A stretch of DNA of 64,000 bases, taken from positions 1,071,501 through 1,135,500 of the forward strand of contig CANTUR010000145.1 of NCBI GenBank assembly GCA_947683625.1, in the 5' to 3' direction. Of the stretch, positions 36,514 to 48,351 are shown in pieces. This DNA is from Mallotus nudiflorus. Taxonomy: Eukaryota > Streptophyta > Magnoliopsida > Malpighiales > Euphorbiaceae. The stretch's first letter is position 1; the number at the start of each line of letters is the position of its first letter. The notes beneath the pieces are model-generated. The model did not search any database and had not been told where the DNA came from. It worked only from the letters and a program-made list of their open reading frames with translations. The position numbers and the translations under genes are program-made.

Positions 36514-37915
36514 CCATTATTATATATTTTTTATTTTTTTAAAGATACTATTTCTTGAGACGATCTAGGTTCATTGACACAGTGAACTCATTCCCTTCAA
36601 GATTTAATATTTTTGCAGCTCCCTTAGGTAGAATCGATTTAACTAAATATGTTCCTTCCTAATTTGGTCTGAAATTTCCTCTTGGATCAAATACTACTAC
36701 CCTAGACTATTTTAACACCAGGTCCCTAACCTTTATCTTTTTAGGCTTAACCTTTTTATTGAATGATCTTGCTATCCTTCTCTAATATATTTGAGTATAA
36801 AACAAAAGCATTCATCCTCTTTTCGTCTAGCAATACCAGATGATCATATCTCTTTTACGCCCATTCATTCTTAGGTATTTTAGCTTCCATAACCACTCTT
36901 AAAGATTTGATCTCAATTTCTATGGGAAAAACTGCATCACAACCATACACTAAAGAGAATGGTGTTTGGCCCATAACAGTTCTAGCTGTAGTTCTATACC
37001 CCCACAAAGCAAAAGAAAGAAACTAAGACCAATCCTTATAAGTTTTGACCATTTTAGAGAGAATGTTTTTAACATTTTTATTAGTCGCTTCTATTGCTCC
37101 GTTAGCCTGAGGGCGATAAGGTGAAGACTTATAATGTTCAATCCCATACTTTTATAACAACTCTGTCATTTCTGCCTGAAATTGGACTCCATTATCTATC
37201 ACAACATGGTATGGGACCCCATACCTATAAATAAGACTCTTTTCAATAAACTGTGCCATTTGTTTTGCTTTTATAGTGTTGAAGGACTCGACCTCTACTC
37301 ATTTGAAAAAGTAATCTATTGCTACAAATATATACTTATGCTTATTGGATGTTGCCAACCTTATTTCTCCTATGATATCAATCCCCCACGCTGCAAAGGG
37401 CCATAGAGATAATAAGCTATTTAGCACCATCGGAGAAAGATGGTTAAGATTCTTATAGATCTGGCACTGATGGTACTATCTTACTATTCTAATACAATCT
37501 TTTTCTAAACTTGTCCAATAATACCCTTGTTTAATTATCTTCTTAGCCAAGATCATTCCATTCATGTGAGAACCATAAGATCCTGTATGAATCTCTTTTA
37601 TCACCTCTTTAACTTCATCTTTTTTGAGAAATCTAAGTTGTATTCCGTTCAACATTCTTTTTTATAATACTCCATCATGACTCACATAATTACTTGTGAG
37701 AACACAAAGAGCATATTTCTCTTTTGAAGTCGCTTCATCTGGACACTTTCCTTCCTTAATAAACCTCTGAATGTCATGAAACCATGACTTCTCTTTAGGC
37801 CTTATTTGAATACCCATAGTTTGCTCTCCCTTATAATATGGAGCTTTTAATTTTATGATTACCAAAGGCTTTATAGTCCATCTAATCATATTATCCCACA
37901 TCGAAGAGAGTGTTG
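36514..37915 (-). pseudogene. Integrase unit 1 of the tandem array
   Basis: Minus-strand reading gives the RNase H tail (ATLSSMWDNM, 37885-37915), a linker, the integrase zinc region, the core and the GPY/F-like C-terminus (36560-36700). The Trp of the KWVEAE motif is TGA (around 37298-37300) and an internal stop interrupts ELLxKYG (around 37155). The zinc-region CQxC is retained as CQIYEN, so the second Cys is replaced. Not functional. Confidence 0.8.
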
Positions 37916-39308
37916 CCATTATTATATATTTTTTCTTTTTTTTAAAGATACTATTTCTTGAGACGATCTAGCTTGATTGGCTCAGTGAACTCATTCCCTT
38001 CAAGATTTAATATTTTTGCAGCTCCCTTAGGTAGAATCGATTTGACTAAATATGGTCCTTCCTAATTTGGTCTGAAATTTCCTCTTGGATCAAATACTAC
38101 TACCCTAGACTATTTTAACACCAGGTCCCTAACCTTTATCTTTTTAGGCTTAACCTTTTTATTGAATGATCTTGCTATCCTTCTCTAATATATTTGAGTA
38201 TGAAACAAAGCATTCATCCTCTTTTCATCTAGCGATACCAGATGATCATATCTCTTTTATGCCCATTCATTCTTAGGTATTTTAGCTTCCATAACCACTC
38301 TTAAAGATTTGATCTCAATTTCTATGGGCAAAATTGCATCACAACCACACATTAAAGAGAATGGTGTTTGGCCCATAGCAGTTCTAGCTGTAGTTCTATA
38401 CCCCCACAAAGCAAAAGAAAGAAACTAAGACTAATCCTTATAAGTTTTGACCATTTTAGAGAGAATGTTTTTAACATTTTTATTAGTCGCTTCTATTGCT
38501 CCATTAGCCTGAGGGCGATAAGGTGAAGACTTATAATGTTCAATCCCATACTTTTATAATAATTCTGTCATTTCTGCCCGAAATTGGACTCCATTATCTA
38601 TCACAACATGGTATAGTATCCCATACCTGTAAATAAAACTCATTTTAATAAACTGTGCCATTTATTTTGCTTTCATAGTGTTGAAGGACTCAGCCTCTAC
38701 TCATTTCAAAAAGTAATCTATTACTACAAATATATACTTATGCCTATTGGATGTTGCCAACCTTATTTCTGTTATGATATTAATCCCCCATGCTGCAAAG
38801 GGCCATAGAGATAATAAGCTATTTAGCACCATTGGAGAAAGATGGTTAAGATTCTCATAGATCTGGCACTGATGGTACTGTCTTACTATTCTAATACAAT
38901 CTTTTTCTAAACTTGTCCAATAATACCCTTGTCTGATTATCTTCTTAGCCAAGATCATTCCATTTATATGAGAACTGCAAGATCCTGTATGAATCTCTTT
39001 TATCACCTCTTCAACTTCATCTTTTTTGAGACATCTGAGTTGTATTCCATTCAGCATTCTTTTTTATAATACTCCATCATGACTCACATAATTACTTATG
39101 AGAACACAAAGAGCATATTTCTCTTTTGAAGTCGCTTCATCTGGACACTTTCCTTCCTTAATAAACCTCTGAATGTCATGAAACCACGACTTCTCTTTAG
39201 GCCCTATTTGAATACCCATAGTTTGCTCTCCCCCATAATATGGAGCTTTTAATTTTATGATTACCAAAGGATTTATCCATCCAGTCATATTATCCCACAT
39301 CGAAGAGA
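37916..39308 (-). pseudogene. Integrase unit 2 of the tandem array
   Basis: Same content as unit 1. The open stretch 38701-39057 reads MLNGIQLRCLKKDEVEEVIK through WPFAAWGINII to VVIDYFLK. The first catalytic Asp (WGIDII in units 3 and 4) is Asn here. The same TGA replaces Trp after DYFLK. Its right end is cut at CGAAGAGA, where unit 3 is joined. Confidence 0.8.
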
Positions 39309-40508
39309 CTATTTTAACACCAAGTCCCTAACCTTTATCTTTTTAGGCTTAACCTTTTTATTGAATGATCTTGCTATCCTTCTCTAATATATTTGAGTAT
39401 GAAACAAAGCATTCATCCTCTTTTCGTCTAGCGATACCAGATGATCATATCTCTTTTAAGCCCATTCATTCTTAGGTATTTTAGCTTCCATAACCACTCT
39501 TAAAGATTTGATCTCAATTTCTATGGGCAAAACTGCATCACAACCATACACTAAAAAGAATGGTGTTTGGCCCATAGCAGTTCTAGCTATAGTTCTATAC
39601 CCCCATAAAGCAAAAGAAAGAAAGTAAGACCAATCCTTATAAGTTTTGACCATTTTAGAGAGAATGTTTTTAACATTTTTATTAGTCGCTTCTATTTCTC
39701 CATTAGCCTGAGGGCGATAAGGTAAAGACTTATAATGTTCAATCCCATACTTTTATAACAACTCTGTCATTTCTGCCCGAAATTGGACTCCATTATCTAT
39801 CACAACATGGTATGAGACCCCATACCTGTAAATAAGACTCTTTTCAATAAACTGTGCCATTTGTTTTACTTTCATAGTGTTGAAGGACTCGGCCTTTACT
39901 CATTTGAAAAAGTAATCTATTGCTACAAATATATACTTATGCCTATTGGATGTTGCCAGCCTTATTTCTCCTATAATATCAATCCCCCATGCTGCAAAGG
40001 GCCATAGAGATAATAAGTTATTTAGCACCATTGGAGAAAGATGGTTAAGATTCTCATAGATCTGGCACTGATGGTACTGTCTTACTATTCTAATACAATA
40101 TTTTTCTTTCAATAATACCCTTGTCTGATTATCTTCTTAGCTAAGATCATTCCATTCATATGAGAACCGCAAGATCTTGTATGAATCTCTTTTATTACCT
40201 CTTCAACTTCATTTTTTTTGAGACATCTGAGTTGTATTCCATTCAACATTCTTTTTTATAATACTCCATCATGACTCACATAATTACTTGTGAGAACATA
40301 AAGAGCATATTTCACTTTTGAAGTCGCTTCATCTGGACACTTTCCTTCCTTAATAAACCTTTGAATGTCATGAAATCATGACTTCTCTTTAGGCCCTATT
40401 TGAATACCCATTGTTTGCTCTCCCCCATAATATGGAGTTTTGATTTTATGATTACCAAAGGCTTTATAGTCCATCCAGTCATATTATCCCATATCGAAGA
40501 GAGTGTTG
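39306..40508 (-). pseudogene. Integrase unit 3 of the tandem array (191 bp shorter)
   Basis: Lacks the C-terminal GPY/F portion because the first ~191 bp of the unit are deleted. It alone keeps Tyr at the KDWSYFLSF position (39456-39653 frame), where units 1, 2 and 4 have a stop. It retains WGIDIIGEI and the ELL-stop-KYG lesion. A short deletion removes part of the zinc region near 40100. Confidence 0.8.
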
Positions 40509-41912
40509 CCATTCTTATATATTTTTTCTTTTTTTTAAAGATACTATTTCTTGAGACGATCTAGCTTGATTGGCTCAGTGAACTCATTCCCTTCAAGATT
40601 TAATATTTTTACAGCTCCCTTAGGTAAAATCGATTTGACTAAATATGGTCCTTCCTAATTTGGTCTGAACTTTCCTCTTGGATCAAATACTACTACCCTA
40701 GACTATTTTAACACCAGGTCCCTAACCTTTATCTTTTTAGGCTTAACCTTTTTATTGAATGATCTCGCTATCCTTCTCTAATATATTTGAGTATGAAACA
40801 AAGCATTCATCCTCTTTTCGTCTAGCGATACCAGATGATCATATCTCTTTTACGCCCATTCATTCTTAGGTATTTTAGCTTCCATAACCACTCTTAAAGA
40901 TTTGATCTCAATTTCTATGGGAAAAACTGCATCACAACCATACACTAAAGAGAATGGTGTTTGGCCCATAGCAATTCTAGCTGTAGTTTTATACCCCCAC
41001 AAAGCAAAAGAAAGAAACTAAGACCAATCCTTATAAGTTTTGACCATTTTAGAGAGAATGTTTTTAACATTTTTATTAGTCACTTCGATTGCTCCATTAG
41101 CCTGATGGCGATAAGGTGAAGACTTACAATGTTCAATCCCATACTTTTATAATAACTCTGTCATTTCTACCCGAAATTGGACTCCATTATCTATCACAAC
41201 ATGGTATGGGACCCCATACCTATAAATAAGACTCTTTTCAATAAACTGTGCCATTTGTTTTACTTTCATAGTGTTGAAGGACTCGGCCTCTACTCATTTG
41301 AAAAAGTAATCTATTACTACAAATATATACTTATGCCTATTGGATGTTGCCAGCCTTATTTCTCCTATGATATCAATCCCCCACGCTGCAAAGGGCCATA
41401 GAGATAATAAGCTATTTAGCACCATTGGAGAAAGATGGTTAAGATTCTCATAGATCTGGCACTGATGGTACTGTCTTACTATTCTAATACAATCTTTTTC
41501 TAAACTTGTCCAATAATACCCTTGTCTGATTATCTTTTTAGCTAAGATCATTCCATTCATATGAGAACCGCAAGATCTTGTATGAATCTCTTTTATTACC
41601 TCTTCAACTTCATTTTTTTTGAGACATCTGAGTTGTATTCCATTCAGCATTCTTTTTTATAATACTCCATCATGACTCACATAATTACTTGTGAGAACAC
41701 AAAGAGCATATTTCTCTTTTGAAGTCACTTCATCTGGACACTTTCCTTCCTTAATAAACCTCTGAATGTCATGAAACCACGACTTCTCTTTAAGCCCTAT
41801 TTGAATACCCATAATTTGCTCTCCCCCATAATATGGAGCTTTTGATTTTATGATTACCAAAGGCTTTATAGTCCATCCAGTCATATTATCCCACATCGAA
41901 GAGAGTGTTGCC
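40509..41912 (-). pseudogene. Integrase unit 4 of the tandem array (contiguous with upstream pol)
   Basis: This is the unit still joined to the second RNase H. The frames at 41294-41650 and 41657-42088 cover the RNase H tail, linker, zinc region and core (WPFAAWGIDIIGEI; next Asp in VVIDNGVQF; Glu in ANGAIE). The Trp-to-TGA change after DYFFK and the ELL-stop-KYG lesion are the same as in the other units. Confidence 0.8.
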
Positions 41913-42370
41913 AATGAATTTGCCATATGATTATAGTCTTTTGAGAAATGGATGAAGAGACATTTAGTAATTTTCCTTATTAAAGTTTTTAAATAACAGA
42001 TATAAGCCTGTAGCTTTTTATTTTTCACCTCCCATTCTTCATTAGTCTGACTGACGACTAACATTAAATCCCTATATACAAATAACACTTTTGCTCCAAC
42101 TCATATTGCTGCTTCCACTCCATGAATGTATGCCTCATACTCAGCCATATTATTTGTTACCTTGAAATCTAACTACTTGGCCATTGGTATGGTTTCTCCT
42201 TCCGGTGTAATAAGAATCACTCCTACTCTGGCTGCTTTGTTGTTTATAGCCCTATCGCAACAAAGCTTTTACTCTCGATGCTCTACGACTACTAAGTTCT
42301 CATATGGAAACTCTAAATTCCACTGTTCATCACCTTATACTGCATTCTGATATAGGAATTCTACTATTGC
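41913..42370 (-). pseudogene. Second RNase H domain of the Ogre-like element
   Basis: Frame pieces include NNMAEYEAYIHGVEAA, VLFVYRDLMLVVSQTNEEWEVKN, and HFSKDYNHMANSLATLSSMW. This is the plant/archaeal-type RNase H that follows the gypsy RNase H in Tat-clade elements. Stops break it near 42100 and 42330. Confidence 0.75.
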
Positions 42371-42409
42371 TCTTCCTTTGATAACCTTTGTGGTAATGTA
42401 CTCTATATT

Positions 42410-43232
42410 AAATTTAGTCAAGAGTACGAGCCATCGAGACATTTTTCTAATTAAAAAAAATGCTTGAAATAGATATCTTAAAGGATTTGTCTTTAAAATA
42501 GCCTAAACTTTATAGGATTGAAAATAATGCCTTAATTTTCTTATTGCCCATATCAGTATTAGACATGTCTTCTCTATCAAATCATACTTTTCCTCATATG
42601 GCAGAAACTTCTTGCTAAGGTAATACACCACATGTTCTACTCTATCAAGTCCTTCTTGTGCTAACATTTCCCTCATTGCATTTTCCTCTAGAGCTAAGTA
42701 CAGGATCAACAGTTTACCTTGCCTTGGTAGCTTTATTATAAGTGGATTGGCAAGATATTCTTTAATCCTATCAAAAGCCTTTTAACAATCGTTGTTCCAC
42801 TTCACAAGTTGATCTTTCCTTAAAAGTTTGAAGATAAAGTCACAAATATTAGTAAGCTTTGCAATGAATATACTAATATACTGCAACCTGCCAATGAATC
42901 CTCTTACTTCTTTCTCTATCTTTGGCACCAACATTTCTTGAATAACTTTCACTTTATCTAAATCTACTTCAATTCCTTTGCTAATAACTATATGCCTTAG
43001 CAGTTTTCCTAAAGTAACTCTAAAAATGCATTTCTTTGGGTTGAGCCTCAGATTGTACCTCTCAATTTGAGCCAAAAACTTATCTAAAGCTTCAAAATAT
43101 CCCTCTGTTGTCTCTGACTTGACCATCATATCATCTACATATACTTATACTTCTTTATATATCATGTCATGGAAAAAAGCAGTAGCTGCCCTTTGATACG
43201 TTGCACCTACATTCTTCAATCCAAAAGGTATA
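42410..43232 (-). pseudogene. RT thumb and RNase H of the Ogre-like element (distal to the nested solo LTR)
   Basis: Reading leftward from the solo LTR: KVIPFGLKN (43200-43232), a Y-V-DDMMVKS catalytic box (about 43120-43145, with a stop inside), LDKFLAQIERYNLRLNPKKC, the VRGFIGRLQYIS thumb and the KWNNDC end, then RNase H (YLALEENAMREML, VYYLSKKFLPYEEKYDLIEK, LRHYFQSY). The domain continues at 45372 on the other side of the insertion. Confidence 0.8.
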
Positions 43233-43449
43233 ACCTTTGTAGACACCCAATTTCGGGATGATATGCTATGGATGTAACAAAGGACTCCAGTGATGAAAAT
43301 GTCTTCGAAACTTAATCCTTAAAAAATTCTAAGGGCTTTTAAAGGAAGGATTTAATGTTTTCAGGGATTAAATGGCAAAGTTCTTTTTAGGATCTAATTG
43401 CAAAATTTAAATTTTTTTGGGGGTCTTTTTGTAATTAAATGTTAAAAAA

Positions 43450-43580
43450 AAGTACGTCAGAATTCCATAATTCTGACCGGAATTATGTAATTCACATAAT
43501 TCTGATCGGAATTACAATAATTCCGATCGAGATTGTATAATTCCGATCGGAATTACACAGTCCCGGTCGAAATTGAATTC
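43450..43580. repeat. GATC-centred palindromic repeats in U3 of the solo LTR
   Basis: Five to six units of about 20-24 bp resembling AATTCCGATCGGAATTA, each nearly palindromic around GATC/GACC. They lie ~180 bp upstream of the TATA box. Decayed relatives occur at 26655-26695 and 32330-32400. Confidence 0.75.
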
Positions 43581-43760
43581 TTCCATTTTTCTATTTATAA
43601 ATTGCTTCCAATTTCATGTTTTAATTGGTTTAAACTTCCTAATAAAATCCAAATTGGTTTAAATTTTCTAATTAATTCATTCCTAATTAGTTTAAAATTC
43701 CTAAATATACTTTAGGAATTAGAATCACATTAGGATTGGGGTTAGACCTCCTGATTCTAC

Positions 43761-43768
43761 TATAAAAA
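43761..43768 (+). promoter_or_regulatory. TATA box of the solo LTR
   Basis: TATAAAAA in CTACTATAAAAAGAAAGG, followed by a G/A-rich leader. The element's 5' LTR has the matching TATATAAAAAG at 51914-51924 on the minus strand. Confidence 0.6.
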
Positions 43769-45371
43769 GAAAGGAAGGAGCAGGGGAGAAAGGGGGGAGA
43801 GCGCAGGAAAAGAGAGGGGGAGAAAAGAAAAAAGAAGAAAGAGACATAGAAAAGAGAAAAAGAGAGAAAGAAAATTGAGTTTTTTTATTTACTTTTAATC
43901 AAAAAATCTTTTGATTCATCAATTAATTCAAAGACTCGTGAAGGATTTTTTGAAGAAAAGATTCAAAGAGTTATCAAGAATGGTGAATCACAAATCTGAG
44001 GAGCACCCTGATCATCCATAAGCATACCATATTCTTCTTCTTCTTTTATTTATTTATTTATTTGTTATTCTATTTATTTTATCATAATTTATTCATTAAT
44101 TATTTTTATTTTTTATGGTGATTGTGGAGGAAAACACATGGTGATTATATAAGAAAAATGAAATCCACAAAAGACTATGGATCAAGCCCATAGAGACTTA
44201 GTTTTTAGGATTTTTTATTTTTATTATCTTTATTTTTATTTTATTCTTTATTTTTTATTAATTATTTTACGAATTAATGTAATAGTCCCAATAGTGGGAA
44301 TAATAATAAAATTATGTATGTGGTTGCATGATTTTTATTAAATTGGTTAGTAAAATTAGGTTTCAATTTGCTAATCATTTAAAATCAATGGAGGAAGTAG
44401 ATTAATTTAAGTTGCATGTTAATAAAAATTAGGATTTTAGTAAGGAGTTAATATAATTATTTTTTTGGTCTTATTTAATTATTTTTTATGTTTTTTTATT
44501 TGTTTTTGGGTTTATTTATTATTTTTGTGTGTTTTGGGCCTTAGGCCCACTTTAGGCCTTGATTTATTTAGTTAAGTTTAGATTATTCTTTTAGCCCATA
44601 TCATTTAATAATTAATTAGGTTTAATTAATTAAAATATATTTTTAGGTCCATAATTAATTAGATTTTATGTTAGAAATATCCTTAGGCCCATTTAGTTAA
44701 TTAGAAATAGGCCCACTTAATTTAATTTAATTAATTTAGACTTAGCTCACTTAATTTAAGTCATTTTTCATAATTTGTAGATTTAAGATCATTATTTAAT
44801 TAAAACATGTAGACTTAGGCCCATTAATCTAAACATTCTATAATTTGTAGATTTAGGCTCATATTTAGAATTAAAATTTGTAGACTTAGGTTTATTAGAA
44901 GGAATTAGGTCTTTAGGTTCACTTATAAATTAAAACATATAGACTTTAGCTCATTTATTTAAAATCCATGTATATTATATTAACTTAGGGATTATGTGAT
45001 TTATTGAATGCATTATTTACTTGTATATTTTATGACTAGTTTGCCTTGGAATTTATTATTTTGGGTTTATATGAAATTGCATGTAAATAGAGGATAAAAT
45101 AGTAATTCATAAAGTAATTCTAAATGAACACAAGACTAAAAGAAGTTGGTATTCTATATCTAGAATCTCTTGGTTGTGGTGCTAGCTTTCTTTTAAGGAA
45201 TCGAGTACCACCTTTCGATTTTGTCCCAGTTATTACACTGGGTGGCGACTCCTCATCTCCACACCATGTCTTTGTGACAGTGGTTAGTATGTTCTCTAGA
45301 GCCCTGAGCTTAAACAGTGCCGTGGTTGCTAAAATCTTGGATGCGCACTAAACCCCGCCGTTTACAACCTT

Positions 45372-45660
45372 ATAACAATACATCCCCCATTTTATAATGA
45401 AAGCTGTTTTGATCTTATCCATGACTACCATCATTATCTGATTATATCTTGAAAACCCATCCATAAAATAATACATTACGCTCGATGTCGTATTGTTAAC
45501 TATCACGTCAATGTAAGGTAAAGGAAAATCATCTTTTGGACATGCTTTGTTTAAATCCTTGAAATACACACACATATGTACTTTATCATCTTTCTTAGGT
45601 ACTGGAATTATGTTTGCCAACCATTGAGGATAATCTACCACTTCTAGAAAATTAGCCTAG
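45372..45660 (-). pseudogene. RT fingers/palm of the Ogre-like element (proximal to the nested solo LTR)
   Basis: A frame of ~97 codons reads YPQWLANIIPVPKKDDKVHM, YFKDLNKACPKDDFPLP, FMDGFSRYNQI and GMYCYKV. The first catalytic motif keeps the Asp (FMDG). It stops at the ACCTT duplication, and the rest of the domain lies beyond 43238. Confidence 0.85.
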
Positions 45661-46855
45661 ATTTGTTTAGTAACTTTTTCTTTTATCTTTTCAGACCACT
45701 CTGGTTTTAGTCTGCATAGTTTATGTTTAACAGGTTTATTTTTGGATAAGTTAGGATGTGATGTTTCATAATTTTCCTATCTAAACCTAGCATATCTTCA
45801 TAAGTCCAAATAAATACTACCTTTTTTTTATTAATATTCTCTTAAAATTTTTCCTCTCTTCAGGAGTTACATTATGTGATATAGAAATGTTCTTAGGATT
45901 ATCATTTATGTCCATGTTTAATGAATCTATTTGAATGGAATTAATGTCTAACATGCATATACAATTAATATTAAAATGCATAGAACCATCAAGATGGACA
46001 TCATACAAGTAAGCAAAACCAAAATTCACATCATTAACTATGGAAAAACAAAATCTTTGTCCTCATAAAGGTTGAACATTATCATATCAATTTCTTCTTA
46101 AAAAACATCGCTAAAACTATTACTAATGATAGTAGCTAAATCCTAGGGTGGCTCCTCTTCAAGTGGTAGACACAGTAATTTTTCCACAGCAGTATCACCC
46201 ATCTTCTCAGCTACCTGCTTCATCACTTCCTCTTTGTTATCCTCTACCAGGTTCTCCATATTATGCTCTTCAAATATCTCAAACCCAAGGATGTCTTTTC
46301 CAGCAATATTGACAGATTCCTTAACACCCAGATAGTACTTGCCTTCACCTTGATTGATAAAATTCTTACTTATCAACTTAATTCTCCCTAAAGGCTTATC
46401 TATCTTGGACTTTCCCTTCTTCCTTCCTCTTTTGTTTTTGGTTTTGCCTCAATGCACCCAATCCCTTGGTGTCATTCTAACTTCTAAATTTTTAGGTTTA
46501 GAGCTTCCTTGCCCATTCTTTCCCAACCGTTAGCCAAGTTGATAATTCATATTCTCCATCATCCTCGCAACTCTCGGGTCCATCTCAGTTCCATCAAATA
46601 TTCCAGCAACTTGGAAACTAGGGGGAACACATGCTTATTTTTATTTATCCTATATGGCTACCATAGCTACACTAGTTCTAGCTTCTATAGTCATAATCTT
46701 TCTTTTATAAGAGAATTTTATCTTCTGGTGCAAGTTGAGGGTACCCCTCCTAGAGTATGGAACCATGGCCTTCCTAAAAGTAAGACACATGTGACAAGGA
46801 TGTCTAATACAGTGAACTCAATAGTTAACTCTACAGGTTTTATTTTAACTAAAGA
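45661..46855 (-). pseudogene. Protease-RT linker region of the Ogre-like element
   Basis: Short minus-strand open pieces (45817-46029, 46143-46376) are hydrophilic; the second is rich in Glu and ends LPLEEEPP. No known motif is seen. Its position between protease and RT fits the long linker of Tat/Ogre pol, but the frames are broken. Confidence 0.45.
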
Positions 46856-47218
46856 TTAGAATGTGCCCTCCATAGTCCAGGTGCTATCATCATAGGCTCT
46901 GATTATAAGATTTGAACCTTTCAAATCATTAACTTTCAAACCCAAATTAGGTAAGATTTTTAATTGACACACATTAGTAGCAGAACTATCATCTACCATT
47001 ACAAAATTAGTTCTCTTTCCCTTTACTTTAGCTGGGATAAATAGCACCTTGTTATGATTTTTACCTTTTAAAGGAAAATCCTCGGTCGAGAATGTTATCA
47101 AGACATGCTTCTTTTCTATGACCTTTACTACTATAGCTTCAGGTGTAGTTGCTATTTCGATACTCATATTTGGTAGAGCTTTGACAAGAGCTCTTCGGTG
47201 ACTGCCTGAATGCATCAA
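46856..47218 (-). pseudogene. Aspartic protease of the Ogre-like element
   Basis: A 120-codon frame contains FIPAKVKGKRTNFVMVDDSSATN, aligned with the retropepsin box (usually VDNGSALN or DTGA). The catalytic Asp is present, but the following residues read DSS rather than NGS/TGA, so activity is doubtful. The flap side ends NLIIRAYDDSTW. Confidence 0.75.
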
Positions 47219-48351
47219 TAATTCCTAAATGCTCACATTCGCCTTAGCTTTCTTTAGCTGCTCTAAGATTAAGTCTTCTTTTTGCCCTTCCTCTACTTAT
47301 ACATCCTCTATTTCTTCTCTTTCTGCTGCCTTATAATTCTTTCCACTCCCAGTGACATGGTTCATATTAGGATTATCACTCCATACATCAAGACCACCAG
47401 GGCTCTCTTTATTAGAGTCATACCAAATGTCAACAACCCTAATAATATGATCCCTTTTTCCATCTTTCCATACTTCCATCGTGCACGTTTCTTTTCCTTT
47501 CAGCTCCTCCATGTTAAGTTTGCCCAAAAATTGGCTTAGTAACTCTTAAACTCCCTCTTGAGACTGTTTAGAAGCAAAAGATCCATTGCTCTTTCCATTT
47601 ACATCATCATCTTCAAACTCTTTACCCCATCCTAAGGGCACAATCTCCTCTATTGGTATATCATACGAAGTGGGCCTAAAGTAAAATACTATATAGCAGA
47701 ATTTCCCTGAAGGTTACCCCAATAAACCTTTAACCCCTATCAATAGCTACTTAGGTGTTTCATATTCTCTTTCTTCTTCCATCAGCTCGTTATCAAACTC
47801 ATCACCCCCATCCTGAGGGCATAATTGATTCAAAGGGAATATCAGTAGAGGGTGAATTTAAATAGAACACCTTAAAGTCAAATTTGCTAGAGGGCTGCCC
47901 TAATAAATTTTCTACTCCTCTAGAGGCATCAAGAGATTTCTCATTGTCTGTAAGGTTTAAGTTTTCAAAGGAGTCCAACACTTCCTCTTTGCTAACTCCT
48001 GAGTTGATCATCATGATGGCTGGTGGTGGAATGTTTTAGTAGTCTAGGAAAGGGTTATTTCTAATATTTGGGTTGGAATTGGACTTTTTAGGGTTTATGA
48101 TTTTTTTTAGAATCTATCAAGTTTTGGATTTCATATTTTAAGCAAATACAGGTGTTTGTGGAGTGGCCAACTACTTAGTGAAATTTACAATAGTTATTTG
48201 GGTCATAGCCTAAAACATTTGGGTTTGGTGGTTTGGAAAAGGTTAAGAGTCTAAGTAGGCCTTTTTAGATCAAACGGTTTAGGAATTTAGAAAGTGGTTG
48301 GTTAAAATTGGAGAATCTCTTGGGCTGTTGAACTACGTGCACCTCTACAAC
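47219..48351 (-). pseudogene. gag C-terminal region with an internal ~175-bp duplication
   Basis: Between gag core and protease, two related segments (47615-47770 and 47790-47960) encode FYFRPTSYDIPIEEIVPLGWG and FYLNSPSTDIPFESIMPSGWG-like text. No zinc knuckle is seen. The frames contain stops. Function unknown. Confidence 0.5.

Larger units (their letters stand above)
36514..41912. repeat. Fourfold tandem array of a 1.4-kb integrase segment
   Basis: Units start at 36514, 37916, ~39306 and 40509, each beginning CCATTATTATATATTTTTT or its equivalent except the third, which lacks the first ~191 bp. Unit length is 1,402-1,404 bp where complete. The rightmost unit continues into the second RNase H (41913 onward); the leftmost borders the noncoding spacer. 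Each unit spans the end of the second RNase H to the integrase C-terminus. Copies are nearly identical and share the same premature stops. Confidence 0.9.
43238..45366 (+). repeat. Inverted solo LTR of the Ogre-like family inside RT (2129 bp)
   Basis: Starts TGTAGACACCC and ends CCGTTTACA, flanked by perfect ACCTT duplications (43233-43237 and 45367-45371). It is homologous in opposite orientation to the LTRs at 24842 and 50325; for example its tail 45240-45366 is the reverse complement of 50325-50450. It carries a TATA box and a purine-rich leader. No internal sequence remains. The RT reading frame of the host element continues on both sides. Confidence 0.93.

Noticed and set aside
45124..45351. 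75-codon plus-strand ORF
   Set aside because: Contained in the U5 side of the solo LTR; the same sequence in the element's other LTRs is not open.
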